From JANNRA01 sp031401035 (GTDB taxonomy: Bacteria > Desulfobacterota > Binatia > HRBIN30 > CADEER01): DNA of 18,403 bases. Shown one piece after another: positions 7,694-14,558 of this stretch. The notes under the pieces are model-generated. The model did not search any database and was not told the DNA's origin. It saw nothing but the letters and a program-made list of their open reading frames with translations. The stretch covers positions 1 through 18,403 of the forward strand of contig JANNRA010000222.1 in NCBI GenBank assembly GCA_031401035.1, given 5' to 3'. The stretch's first letter is position 1. Each line of letters starts with the position of its first letter. Both the position numbers and the translations under genes were made by a program.

Positions 7694-7787
7694 GGCGCCG
7701 CTCTAGCAGGGCGTTGCACGGCGGGCGAAACGGCGGCCTTGTCTGCCGCCGCGGCGCGGCGCAAGGTGCGCGCGATGCGGAGGTGCC

Positions 7788-8399
7788 ATGCTGCGACTGT
7801 ACGACTACCTGTCCTCGGGAAACGGCTACAAGGTCCGCCTGCTGCTGACCCAACTGGCGGTGCCGTTCGAGCGCATCGAGCTCGACATCGACCGCGGCGA
7901 GACGCGCACCGCCGACTTCCTGGCGAAGAATCCGAACGGTCGCATCCCGACGCTGGAGGTCACGCCGGGGGTCTTCCTGCCGGAGTCGAACGCCATCTGC
8001 TGCTATCTCGCCGACGGCACCGCCCTGCTTCCCGCCGAGCGCCTGGCGCGCGCCCAGGTTCTGCAGTGGATGTTCTTCGAGCAGTACAGCCACGAACCGA
8101 ACATCGCCACCGTGCGCTACTGGCTGACGCACGATCAACTCACGCCCGAACGCCGCGCCCAGCTCGACGGCAAGCGCGCCAACGGGCACGCGGCACTCGC
8201 CGTCATGGAGCAGCACCTGCGGGCGCGTGAATACTTCGTCGCCGAGCGCTACAGCGTCGCCGACATCGCGCTGTATGCCTACACGCATGTCGCCGACCAG
8301 GGCGGCTTCGACCTCGCCCCCTATCCGGCCGTCGTCGCCTGGCTGGCGCGGGTGCGCGCGCAGCCGCGCCACATCGCCATCACGCAGGCGTGCGGGTGA
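7788..8399 (+). CDS. Glutathione S-transferase family protein
   Basis: Soluble two-domain GST, 203 residues, expected to conjugate or reduce substrates with glutathione. The N-terminal thioredoxin-like domain has the SSGNGYKVRLLL helix (Ser9/Ser10 as candidate catalytic residues), cis-Pro54 in GRIPTLE and the Glu66-Ser67 glutathione-gamma-glutamyl site (LPESNAI). The C-terminal helical domain contains the usual SVADIALYAYTHVA segment. A good ribosome site (ggagg at 7779-7783) precedes ATG 7788. A 14-bp hairpin begins at the last base of the stop codon. It resembles bacterial GstB/YfcG-type proteins; the real substrate is unknown. Confidence 0.92.
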   Translation: MLRLYDYLSSGNGYKVRLLLTQLAVPFERIELDIDRGETRTADFLAKNPNGRIPTLEVTPGVFLPESNAICCYLADGTALLPAERLARAQVLQWMFFEQYSHEPNIATVRYWLTHDQLTPERRAQLDGKRANGHAALAVMEQHLRAREYFVAERYSVADIALYAYTHVADQGGFDLAPYPAVVAWLARVRAQPRHIAITQACG

Positions 8400-8429
8400 C
8401 GGGGGGCGCGGCGGCGCCGCGCCCCCCGT
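8399..8429. terminator. Bidirectional terminator hairpin between convergent genes
   Basis: Perfect 14-bp stem (8399-8412 with 8416-8429) with a 3-nt loop. It starts on the last base of the GST stop codon and ends 4 bases before the stop of the convergent SDR gene. No T-tract follows on either side, but the position and stem strength make a shared terminator likely. Confidence 0.75.
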
Positions 8430-8433
8430 CCGA

Positions 8434-9336
8434 TCACATGTAGCCGGGCTGGCGCGGGTGGGCGCCGAACAGCTCGTCCTTGCGCGCCACCAAATCCTCG
8501 GCGGTGAACGGGGCGCTAGGCTTGCTGATCTGGCCGAGGATGTGCCAGCCCGCCACCAGCATCACCTCGCCGCCCCAGACGATGAAGCCCTGGCCGTTGA
8601 GGTCACCGGCCGCCTCGCTGGCGAGGAAGACCACCAGTTGCGCCGGCCAGGCGGGATGGAAGGCGTCGAAGCCGGCCTCGGGCTTGGCGAACATCGAGGC
8701 ATTGGGCATCGTTTCGGTCATGCGTGTGCGGGCGCGCGGGGCGATGAAGTTGGCGGTGACGCCGTACTTGCCCATCTCGCGACCGATGCTGATCGTCAGC
8801 GCCGCGATCGCCGCCTTGGCCATGGCGTAGTTGCTGTTTCCGGCCGAGCCCATCAGCCCCGCCTCGGACGAGGTGTTGATCACCCGGCCGTAGGTGCTGC
8901 CCGACTGCTTGGCGGCCTCGCGCCAGCGCGCGCAGGCGTGCCGGGTCATGGCGAAGTGCCCCTTGCAGTGGACCTTCATCACCAGGTCGAACTCGTCCTC
9001 GGCCATGTTGAAGCTCATGCGGTCGCGCAACACGCCGGCGTTGTTGACCAGGATGTCGAGCCGCCCCCAGGTGTCGTAGGCGAGGTCGATGACGCCCTTC
9101 GCCGCCTTCCAGTCGGCGATGTCGGCGTAGTTGACCAGCGCCTCGCCGCCGCCGCGGGTGATCTCGGCGACGACCTCCGCCGCTGGGCTCTGGTCGGCGC
9201 CTTCGCCGCCGACCGAGACGCCAATGTCGTTGACGATGACCTTCGCTCCCGCCGCTCCCAGCGCCAGCGCGTCCTCGCGTCCAAGCCCGCGTCCCGCGCC
9301 GGTGACGATCGCCACCTTGCCGTCGAGTAGTCCCAT
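8434..9336 (-). CDS. Short-chain dehydrogenase, 17-beta-HSD4 / MFE-2 hydroxyacyl-CoA type
   Basis: NAD(P)-dependent classical SDR, 300 residues, slightly longer than the usual 250. Cofactor motif TGAGRGLG (12-19), NNAG (98-101), catalytic Ser156/157 in INTSSEAG, Tyr170 and Lys174 in YAMAK. The stretch AKVIVNDIGVSVGGEG after beta-2 and GVLRDRMSFNM resemble the dehydrogenase domain of peroxisomal multifunctional enzyme type 2, so oxidation of a (3R)-hydroxyacyl-CoA or a sterol side-chain thioester is the best guess. The C-terminal extension (~245-300) is unlike FabG. AAGGA about ten bases upstream supports ATG 9336. Monocistronic: convergent with GST, divergent from the ABM gene (131-base spacer, nothing clear inside). 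Confidence 0.9.
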   Translation of the reverse strand: MGLLDGKVAIVTGAGRGLGREDALALGAAGAKVIVNDIGVSVGGEGADQSPAAEVVAEITRGGGEALVNYADIADWKAAKGVIDLAYDTWGRLDILVNNAGVLRDRMSFNMAEDEFDLVMKVHCKGHFAMTRHACARWREAAKQSGSTYGRVINTSSEAGLMGSAGNSNYAMAKAAIAALTISIGREMGKYGVTANFIAPRARTRMTETMPNASMFAKPEAGFDAFHPAWPAQLVVFLASEAAGDLNGQGFIVWGGEVMLVAGWHILGQISKPSAPFTAEDLVARKDELFGAHPRQPGYM

Positions 9337-9467
9337 GTGCGTTCCGATCCTTTCGCAGAGTGTCCGCCCGTTATCCTCGATTACGCCGCCGGTCTCCAGC
9401 CCAGCCCCGCTCGCATTGCGCCATCCGCCCGGGGCGGCTAAGGCGACCGCACGGGGGAAGAGCTGAG

Positions 9468-9764
9468 ATGATCACCGTCATTGCCAAGATGAAGATCCAG
9501 GCCGGTAAGGAGGGCGACGCGGAGCGCGCCCTGACCGAGATGATCGAATACGTGCGCACCAACGAGCCCGGCACGCGGCGCTATGTCCTGCACCGCGCCA
9601 TCGGCGACCCGACGACGCTGCTGATGTACGAACAGTACGCCGATCAGGCGGCGCTCGACACGCACGGCACCAGCGCGCGCATCCAGCAACTCTTCGGCAC
9701 CCTCGGTCCGATGCTCGCCGGCCAGCCGTCGATCGAGATGTTCGCCGAAGTGGGCGGCAAGTAA
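9468..9764 (+). CDS. Antibiotic biosynthesis monooxygenase (ABM) / YgiN-like protein
   Basis: Small ferredoxin-like fold protein, 98 residues, the usual length for this family. The opening strand ITVIAKMKIQAGKEGDAERALTEM, the central GTRRYVLHRAIGDPTTLLMYEQYAD and the end SIEMFAEVGGK are typical of ABM-domain quinol or anthrone monooxygenases, which need no cofactor and work as dimers. The substrate is not predictable. The frame is open further upstream, but ATG 9468 with a purine-rich gggggaag element about 8 bases upstream fits the family N-terminus. It is divergent from the SDR and followed at once by a long snap-back repeat. Confidence 0.85.
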   Translation: MITVIAKMKIQAGKEGDAERALTEMIEYVRTNEPGTRRYVLHRAIGDPTTLLMYEQYADQAALDTHGTSARIQQLFGTLGPMLAGQPSIEMFAEVGGK

Positions 9765-9772
9765 GCGGGTCG

Positions 9773-9880
9773 GATCCCCTCACCCTGACCCTCTCCCTGC
9801 GGGAGAGGGGACCCATCGGGGTAGCGCGGTGCATCACAAGGTCCCCTCTCCCGCAGGGAGAGGGTCAGGGTGAGGGGATC
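9773..9880. repeat. Snap-back repeat element, copy 1 (40-bp perfect arms)
   Basis: Two 40-bp arms (9773-9812 and 9841-9880) are perfect reverse complements around a 28-nt loop. Within each arm a smaller palindrome (ccctctccctgcgggagaggg type) can form, so a cross-shaped structure is possible. It lies between convergent genes (ABM + and CrtC-like -). The loop contains gtagcgcg, shared with copy 2 in reverse orientation. It looks like a REP/MITE-type dispersed element that may also stop transcription. Confidence 0.9.
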
Positions 9881-9900
9881 GCGCAGCGCACCGCTCCGGC

Positions 9901-9917
9901 GCCCGGCCCGGCCGGGC
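9901..9917 (-). terminator. Weak hairpin after the CrtC-like gene
   Basis: 7-bp GC-only stem (9901-9907 with 9911-9917), 3-nt loop, 4 bases beyond the - strand stop at 9922. No T-tract. It could be an auxiliary terminator together with the neighbouring snap-back repeat, or simply chance in GC-rich DNA. Confidence 0.3.
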
Positions 9918-9921
9918 TCGC

Positions 9922-11316
9922 TCAGTGCCTGCGCTCTTTGCGGCGCGCCAGTGCCGCGTCGAGGTCCGCCAGCACCTGCAGCACGTGCGCGCGGTGCGGC
10001 TCCGCCAGTTGCTCGAGCTGTGGTTGCAGCCGCGTGCGCAGGTGCGCGCGTGCGTCGGCCCGGCCGCCGTGGCTGAGGAAGGCGTCGACCTCCCAGGTCT
10101 GATTGGCGAGCGCCAGCGGGCTGGCCGCACCGGCCGGCAGCGCCGCGGCGGGGAGATGGCGCAGGCTGCCACGCAGCACCTCGACCAGTTCGAAGTCGCG
10201 CGCGAAGACGTGTGTGCGCTCGTGGAAGCCGAAACCGGTGATGTTGCGTTCGCCGATACGCCCGGCGATGCGCGTCGGACCGCTCCAGTACTCGATCGGA
10301 AACAGGTGCGCGGGGTGCGGCACCAGCGGCGTCGATTCGAGGTCCATCTCCCAGGCCGGGATGAGGAGGCGGTAGCGATCGGCGAACCAGCCGGCGCCGC
10401 GTGTCAGCGGGTACCGCGGCCGCACATGGCCGGGGTCGCGCACGAACGACTGACGTTCGATGCTGAACTCGGTGGTGCTCAGGGTGCGGCCGTCGGGGGT
10501 CGACAGCGTCGCCCCGGAGAAGGGGATGGGGTGGTTGTGGCGATGGCGGTCGAGGTGCAGCCAGACGCTCATCTCCATGCCGTTGTCGAGGTGCAGCTGG
10601 CGCCACTCGTGGCGGTAGCCGCTGTTGCGCCGGTCGCTATGCACGCCGAGGTGGCGCGGCGTCCACTGCCGGTCGATCCAGCCCGAGTCACCCTCGACCT
10701 CTTCGTGCGTGTCGCCCCAGGCGAGCGTGCCGCGGAAGCGCACATCGCTCTGAAAGTAGGAGTGAGTGCCGTACTGACCCATGCAGGTTTTGACGCCCGC
10801 TGCCTCGGCGCCGCCGACCGGCATCGGCGGTTTGTGGGTCTCGAGGTCGAGCGCCAGGTGCATGCGGCGGCCGGCGGCGTCGCGGCCGCACAGATCGACC
10901 TGGTAGCTGAACGGTTCGAGCACGCCGTCGGCGCGGCGGCGCGTGCGCCACGTTGCGGTGCCAGCGGCGGATTGAAATGCCAGATCGAGGTGACCGCGGG
11001 CGACGCGCAGCTTGTAGGCGCGCCGCGGCAGAGGCGGTCGCGGCAGGTCGTAGTCCGAGAAGGTGCCGTAGTCGCCGCTGGCGAGATCGAACAGCGCCAG
11101 GGTGTAGAAGTCGGCGCGCAGCCAGCCGCGCACGTTGTTGAACGTGAAGACGGTCAGGAAAGCGAAGGCGCGACCGCTGCTGCGGCCGCGCAGGCGGCCG
11201 GCGACATAGTACGTGTTCGAGTCCGCGCCCTGGTCGCCCTCGGCGGCCGGGAAAGTCAGCTCGGGGTCGGTCGCCGACAGCGCGAACGGGTAGGTTTTCC
11301 AGGTCGCTGGTGGCAT
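9922..11316 (-). CDS. AttH/CrtC-like lipocalin-fold protein (carotenoid 1,2-hydratase related)
   Basis: Protein of 464 residues with the features of the AttH/CrtC superfamily: YYVAGRLRG near 36-44, repeated beta-rich segments, the hallmark GDSGWIDRQWTPRHLG (209-224, compare G-x-x-W-x-D-x-E/Q-W/F), and a second lipocalin-like half. CrtC enzymes hydrate carotenoid ends; other members bind or modify lipids, so 'hydratase' is not certain. The C-terminal ~90 residues, rich in Arg/Ala/Leu (RTRLQPQLEQL...), look helical and are not part of the standard family core. No signal peptide is seen. It is divergent from the zinc alcohol dehydrogenase and is the only carotenoid-like gene besides the flavoprotein at 13220. 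ATG 11316 has no strong ribosome site. Confidence 0.72.
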   Translation of the reverse strand: MPPATWKTYPFALSATDPELTFPAAEGDQGADSNTYYVAGRLRGRSSGRAFAFLTVFTFNNVRGWLRADFYTLALFDLASGDYGTFSDYDLPRPPLPRRAYKLRVARGHLDLAFQSAAGTATWRTRRRADGVLEPFSYQVDLCGRDAAGRRMHLALDLETHKPPMPVGGAEAAGVKTCMGQYGTHSYFQSDVRFRGTLAWGDTHEEVEGDSGWIDRQWTPRHLGVHSDRRNSGYRHEWRQLHLDNGMEMSVWLHLDRHRHNHPIPFSGATLSTPDGRTLSTTEFSIERQSFVRDPGHVRPRYPLTRGAGWFADRYRLLIPAWEMDLESTPLVPHPAHLFPIEYWSGPTRIAGRIGERNITGFGFHERTHVFARDFELVEVLRGSLRHLPAAALPAGAASPLALANQTWEVDAFLSHGGRADARAHLRTRLQPQLEQLAEPHRAHVLQVLADLDAALARRKERRH

Positions 11317-11339
11317 GCCGCTTCTGCCGTCAGGTCGGA

Positions 11340-11371
11340 TTGACCCTACCGAGTCGTTCGTCGTACGAACG
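11340..11371 (+). promoter_or_regulatory. Possible promoter/operator in divergent spacer
   Basis: The ~105-base spacer between the CrtC-like (-) and ADH (+) genes holds a TTGACC -35-like box (11340-11345) and a 6-bp inverted repeat (11355-11360 with 11366-11371, 5-base centre), the size of a repressor site. A TACGAA -10-like box (11364-11369) would overlap it. This is only a pattern match and the -10 is weak. Confidence 0.3.
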
Positions 11372-11411
11372 CATCTCCACCTGGCTCACGGGCCGCACAC
11401 CGCTATTCGAG

Positions 11412-11416
11412 GGAGG
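11412..11416 (+). promoter_or_regulatory. Ribosome binding site that sets the ADH start
   Basis: GGAGG ends 5 bases before ATG 11422 and only 2 bases before the in-frame TTG at 11419, so the ATG is preferred. Confidence 0.7.
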
Positions 11417-11421
11417 CATTG

Positions 11422-12510
11422 ATGGTCAAGGGCGCATGTATGTACGGGTTCAACGAGCCGCTGAAGGTCGAATCCTTCACGCTCAAGGCCCCTCGTGAGG
11501 ACGAGGTGCTGGTCAAGGTGAGCGCGAGCGGCGTCTGCCACTCCGACCTCTCCGTCGTGCAGGCCAAGCTGCCGCTGCCGCCGCCCTGCATTCTCGGGCA
11601 CGAGGGGGCCGGCGTCATCGAGGAAGTCGGCAAGGGCGTCAAGCACCTGAAGGTCGGCGATCACGTCGTCATGGCCTGGGTGCAGCCGTGCGGCCGCTGC
11701 CACTACTGCGTCGCTGCCCACCCGCATCTGTGCGAGGCCGGTCTGCACTCCTCGATGGCCGGCGAGGACTTCGTCTTCGAGAAAGAGGGCATGCCGATCG
11801 GTCGCATGGCCGGCGTCGGTTCATTCGCCGACCACACCGTCGTCAAGGCCACCGCGGCTATAAAGATCCGCGAAGACATGCCGCTCGACAAGGCCTGCCT
11901 GGTCGGCTGCGGCGTCATGACCGGCGTCGGCGCCGCGATCAACACGGCGCGCATCCAGCCCGGCGACGTGGTGGCGGTGTTCGGCTGCGGCGGCGTCGGC
12001 CTCAACGTCATCCAGGGCGCGGCGCTGTCGGGCGCGGCGCGCATCATCGCCATCGACGTGGTCGAGTCGAAACTGAAGCTCGCCAAGGTGTTCGGCGCGA
12101 CCGATGTGATCAACGGCAAAGAGGTCGACGCGCCGATGGCGATTCGCGAGCTCACCGGCGGCCTCGGCGTCGACTACGCTTTCGAGGTCATCGGCGCCGC
12201 GGCGGTGGTGTCGGAGGCCTACAACTCGCTCAAGCGCGGTGGCAAAGTGGTCGTCGTCGGCGTGCCGGCGATGGGCACCGACCTCACCATCCCCGGCTTC
12301 TCGCTGACGCTGGAGGAGAAGGGCGTCATCGGCTCGCTGTACGGCTCGGCCAACCTGCACCGCGACATGGTCAAGCTGGTCGACCTCTACATGAACAAGA
12401 AGCTGAAGATCGACGAGCTCATCTCGCGCACCATCAAGCTCGAGGACGTCAACGCGGCGTTCGCGGCGATGGAAAAGGGCGAAGTGGCGCGTTCGGTGAT
12501 CATCTTCTGA
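11422..12510 (+). CDS. Zinc-dependent alcohol dehydrogenase (MDR superfamily)
   Basis: Medium-chain NAD-dependent dehydrogenase, 362 residues, oxidising alcohols to aldehydes or the reverse. Catalytic-zinc ligands are Cys39 (GVCHSD), His60-Glu61 (GHEGAG) and Cys163. The structural zinc lobe has four cysteines, C90, C93, C96, C104 (CGRCHYCVAAHPHLC). The Rossmann motif GCGGVG is at 188-193 and Asp212 at the end of beta-2 favours NAD over NADP. The organisation is that of class III-like/NDMA-type ADHs, but formaldehyde or glutathione specificity cannot be told. A strong ribosome site precedes the ATG. The deaminase gene follows 23 bases later on the same strand and is probably co-transcribed. 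Confidence 0.93.
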   Translation: MVKGACMYGFNEPLKVESFTLKAPREDEVLVKVSASGVCHSDLSVVQAKLPLPPPCILGHEGAGVIEEVGKGVKHLKVGDHVVMAWVQPCGRCHYCVAAHPHLCEAGLHSSMAGEDFVFEKEGMPIGRMAGVGSFADHTVVKATAAIKIREDMPLDKACLVGCGVMTGVGAAINTARIQPGDVVAVFGCGGVGLNVIQGAALSGAARIIAIDVVESKLKLAKVFGATDVINGKEVDAPMAIRELTGGLGVDYAFEVIGAAAVVSEAYNSLKRGGKVVVVGVPAMGTDLTIPGFSLTLEEKGVIGSLYGSANLHRDMVKLVDLYMNKKLKIDELISRTIKLEDVNAAFAAMEKGEVARSVIIF

Positions 12511-12533
12511 GCCGGCGCCGCCGACCAGCGCCG

Positions 12534-13010
12534 ATGCTCGATTGCGATGCCGAGTGGATGCGCATCGCGATCGAGACGGCGCTGGTCGGTGTCGCCGCCG
12601 GGCAGTCGCCCTACGGCGCCTGCGTCGTGCGCGGCGACACCCTCGTCGCGCGGGCCCACAACACGGTCCTGCGCGACCACGACCCCTCGGCGCATGCCGA
12701 GGTGAACGCGCTGCGCGCCGCCGGCGCCGCACTCGGCGGCATCGACCTGTCCGCCTGCACGATCTACTCGACCTGCGAGCCGTGCACGATGTGCTTCGCC
12801 TGCTGCCACTGGGCGCACCTCGGCCGGATCGTCTACGGGGCGCGCGTCGCCGACTCCGCCGCCCTCGGCTTCGGCGAGTTGCACTACCCGAACGCCGAGT
12901 TGGCGCGGTTGGCGCGGCGACCGGTGGCAGTCCGCGGCGATGTCCTGCGCGACCAGTGCCTGGCGATCTTCCATGCCTGGCAGGAGCGCGGCGGTGCCGA
13001 GACCTACTGA
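12534..13010 (+). CDS. Zinc nucleoside/guanine deaminase (CDA superfamily)
   Basis: Small zinc deaminase, 158 residues. The hallmark HAEVNAL is at 54-60 (His54 ligand, Glu56 proton shuttle) and PCTMC at 83-87 (Cys84, Cys87 ligands). The motif spacing and the C-terminal LHYPNAELARL resemble the GuaD/tRNA-adenosine-deaminase-like branch, so guanine or another purine/pyrimidine base is a plausible substrate; it is not a typical TadA. The start ATG 12534 lacks a good ribosome site, which fits translation coupled to the ADH gene 23 bases upstream; ATG at 12558 is an alternative. An extra Cys-rich patch (CFACCHW, 87-93) follows the PCxxC motif. No purine pathway neighbours. Confidence 0.85.
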   Translation: MLDCDAEWMRIAIETALVGVAAGQSPYGACVVRGDTLVARAHNTVLRDHDPSAHAEVNALRAAGAALGGIDLSACTIYSTCEPCTMCFACCHWAHLGRIVYGARVADSAALGFGELHYPNAELARLARRPVAVRGDVLRDQCLAIFHAWQERGGAETY

Positions 13011-13051
13011 TGCGGCTGTGCCGATGACGTCGCCGGGATGTCCCGATCAGG

Positions 13052-13153
13052 GTCCCCTCACCCTGACCCTCTCCCAGCGGGAGAGGGGACCTTGCGAGCA
13101 TCGCGCTACGGCCAGCGTCCCTCTCCCGCAGGGAGAGGGTCAGGGTGAGGGGA
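13052..13153. repeat. Snap-back repeat element, copy 2
   Basis: Inverted arms 13052-13090 and 13117-13153 match almost perfectly (one base missing and one or two mismatches) around a 26-nt loop. The arm sequence is nearly the same as in copy 1 at 9773-9880. The loop read on the - strand (gtagcgcgatgc) aligns with the + strand loop of copy 1 (gtagcgcggtgc), so the two copies are related and inverted relative to each other. It follows the deaminase gene and could terminate it. Confidence 0.85.
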
Positions 13154-13199
13154 TCACGCCCGGATGAGGTGTAACCTTTCGGCCCCCTGAGGCGTGATC
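13152..13199 (+). promoter_or_regulatory. Structured leader candidate before the flavoprotein gene
   Basis: A perfect 9-bp inverted repeat (13152-13160 with 13191-13199) encloses 30 bases. It ends 6 bases before the ribosome site of the flavoprotein gene. An inner 4-bp pair (13167-13170 with 13174-13177) could add a branch. It may be a leader hairpin, an operator, or a border of the neighbouring repeat. Confidence 0.35.
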
Positions 13200-13205
13200 T
13201 GGGTA

Positions 13206-13213
13206 AAGGGAGG
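13206..13213 (+). promoter_or_regulatory. Strong ribosome binding site of the flavoprotein gene
   Basis: aagggagg ends 6 bases before ATG 13220; it fixes this start. Confidence 0.75.
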
Positions 13214-13219
13214 TTCCTC

Positions 13220-14521
13220 ATGCAGCGCACAGATGTGGTGGTGATCGGTGGCGGCCTCGCCGGCCTGGCGGTGGCGGCGTATGTGGCCCGCGACGGGCGC
13301 GCGGTGGTCCTGCTCGAGAAGGCCGCCGCCCCCGGCGGCCGGGCCCAGACGACCGCGGTCGGCGACTTCCGCTTCAATCTCGGCCCGCACGCCCTCTACC
13401 GCGGTGGCGCCGGCGAAGAGGTCCTCGCCGCGCTCGGGGTGCCCGTGCGCGGGGCCGCGCCGCGCGTCTCGGGCAGCTACGCGGTGGCGCGCGGCGCCGC
13501 GCACGCCCTGCCGGGCGGCTTGCTGTCGCTGCTGAGCACCGGGCTCTTCGGCCTGGCGGCGAAGCTGGAGACGGCCCGCCTGCTCGGCGGCCTGGTGCGC
13601 ATGGACGCGGCGCCGCTGCAGCGGCTGAGCGTGCGCGAGTGGTTGGCGCGCGACGTGCGCCACCCGGAGGTGCGCCAGTTGCTCGGCGCCTTGGTGCGCC
13701 TGACCAGCTACAGCGCCGACCACGAGCGCATGAGCGCCGGCGCGGCGCTGCGGCAGGTGCAGGCCGGGGTCGGGACGGGGGTGACCTATCTCGATGCCGG
13801 CTGGCAGGGGCTCATCGATGGGCTGCGCGCGGTCCTTACCGCGGCGGGCGGCCGGGTGCGGAACGGGGCGCGCGCCGACGCCGTCAGCGCCGCCGACGGC
13901 GCCTGGCAGGTTCGCCTCGGCGGCGGCGAGACGCTCGTCGCGGAGGCGGTGGTGATCGCGGCCGGTCCGGAGACGGCGGCGGCCCTGCTCGGCGGCGCCG
14001 CCGGCGCCTCGGCGCGCCGCTGGCAGCAGGCGGCGACGCCGGTGCGGGCCGCCTGTCTCGACCTCGGGCTGACGCGCCTGCCGCGTCCGCGCGCCCTGTT
14101 CGCACTCGGCGTCGATCGGCCGCTCTACCTGTCCGTCCACTCGGCCGCCGCGGCGGACCTGGCGCCGAGCGGGGCGGCGATGGTGCACGTCCTCAAGTAC
14201 CTCGACGGCGACAGTGCCGATGCGCGCGCCGACGAGTGCGAGCTCGAGGGGCTGCTCGACCTCATCCAGCCCGGCTGGCGCGCCTGCGTCGCCGAGCGTC
14301 GCTTCCTGCCCAACATGCTGGTCGCGCATGCGCTGCCGTCGGCGGCTGCGGGAGGCCTCGCCGGCCGGGCGGGTCCGGCGGTGGCGGACGCCGACGGCGT
14401 GTATGTCGCCGGCGACTGGGTCGGCGGCGAGGGCCTGCTCGCCGATGCCAGCCTGGCTAGTGCCCGCCAGGCGGCGGCGCTGATCGCCGCGCGCCGGCCG
14501 GCGGCGGTGGCGGCGGCGTGA
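13220..14521 (+). CDS. FAD-dependent phytoene-desaturase-like oxidoreductase
   Basis: Flavoprotein of 433 residues in the CrtI/amine-oxidase superfamily. The N-terminal dinucleotide site VVIGGGLAGLAVAAYVA (8-24) is followed by the ribose-binding Glu33 and LLEKAAAPGGRAQT. The motif FRFNLGPHALYRGG (50-63) and the C-terminal FAD motif VYVAGDWVGGEGLLADASLASARQAA (about 394-419) are characteristic. It is shorter than true CrtI (~490-500 residues), so desaturation of phytoene itself is uncertain; other isoprenoids or amines are possible. A strong ribosome site and a possible leader hairpin precede it, and the sigma-factor gene starts 37 bases downstream, making a two-gene unit likely. Confidence 0.86.
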   Translation: MQRTDVVVIGGGLAGLAVAAYVARDGRAVVLLEKAAAPGGRAQTTAVGDFRFNLGPHALYRGGAGEEVLAALGVPVRGAAPRVSGSYAVARGAAHALPGGLLSLLSTGLFGLAAKLETARLLGGLVRMDAAPLQRLSVREWLARDVRHPEVRQLLGALVRLTSYSADHERMSAGAALRQVQAGVGTGVTYLDAGWQGLIDGLRAVLTAAGGRVRNGARADAVSAADGAWQVRLGGGETLVAEAVVIAAGPETAAALLGGAAGASARRWQQAATPVRAACLDLGLTRLPRPRALFALGVDRPLYLSVHSAAAADLAPSGAAMVHVLKYLDGDSADARADECELEGLLDLIQPGWRACVAERRFLPNMLVAHALPSAAAGGLAGRAGPAVADADGVYVAGDWVGGEGLLADASLASARQAAALIAARRPAAVAAA

Positions 14522-14558
14522 CTGGCGGCGCGACCGCTGATCACGGCGAAGGCCGGCG

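Noticed and set aside
9925..11343. Long + strand open frame opposite the CrtC-like gene
   Set aside because: No recognisable domain; the - strand protein has family hallmarks and a sensible length.
11821..13377. Long - strand open frame opposite ADH and deaminase
   Set aside because: Crosses two well-supported genes and the repeat element; Arg-rich composition typical of a wrong frame.
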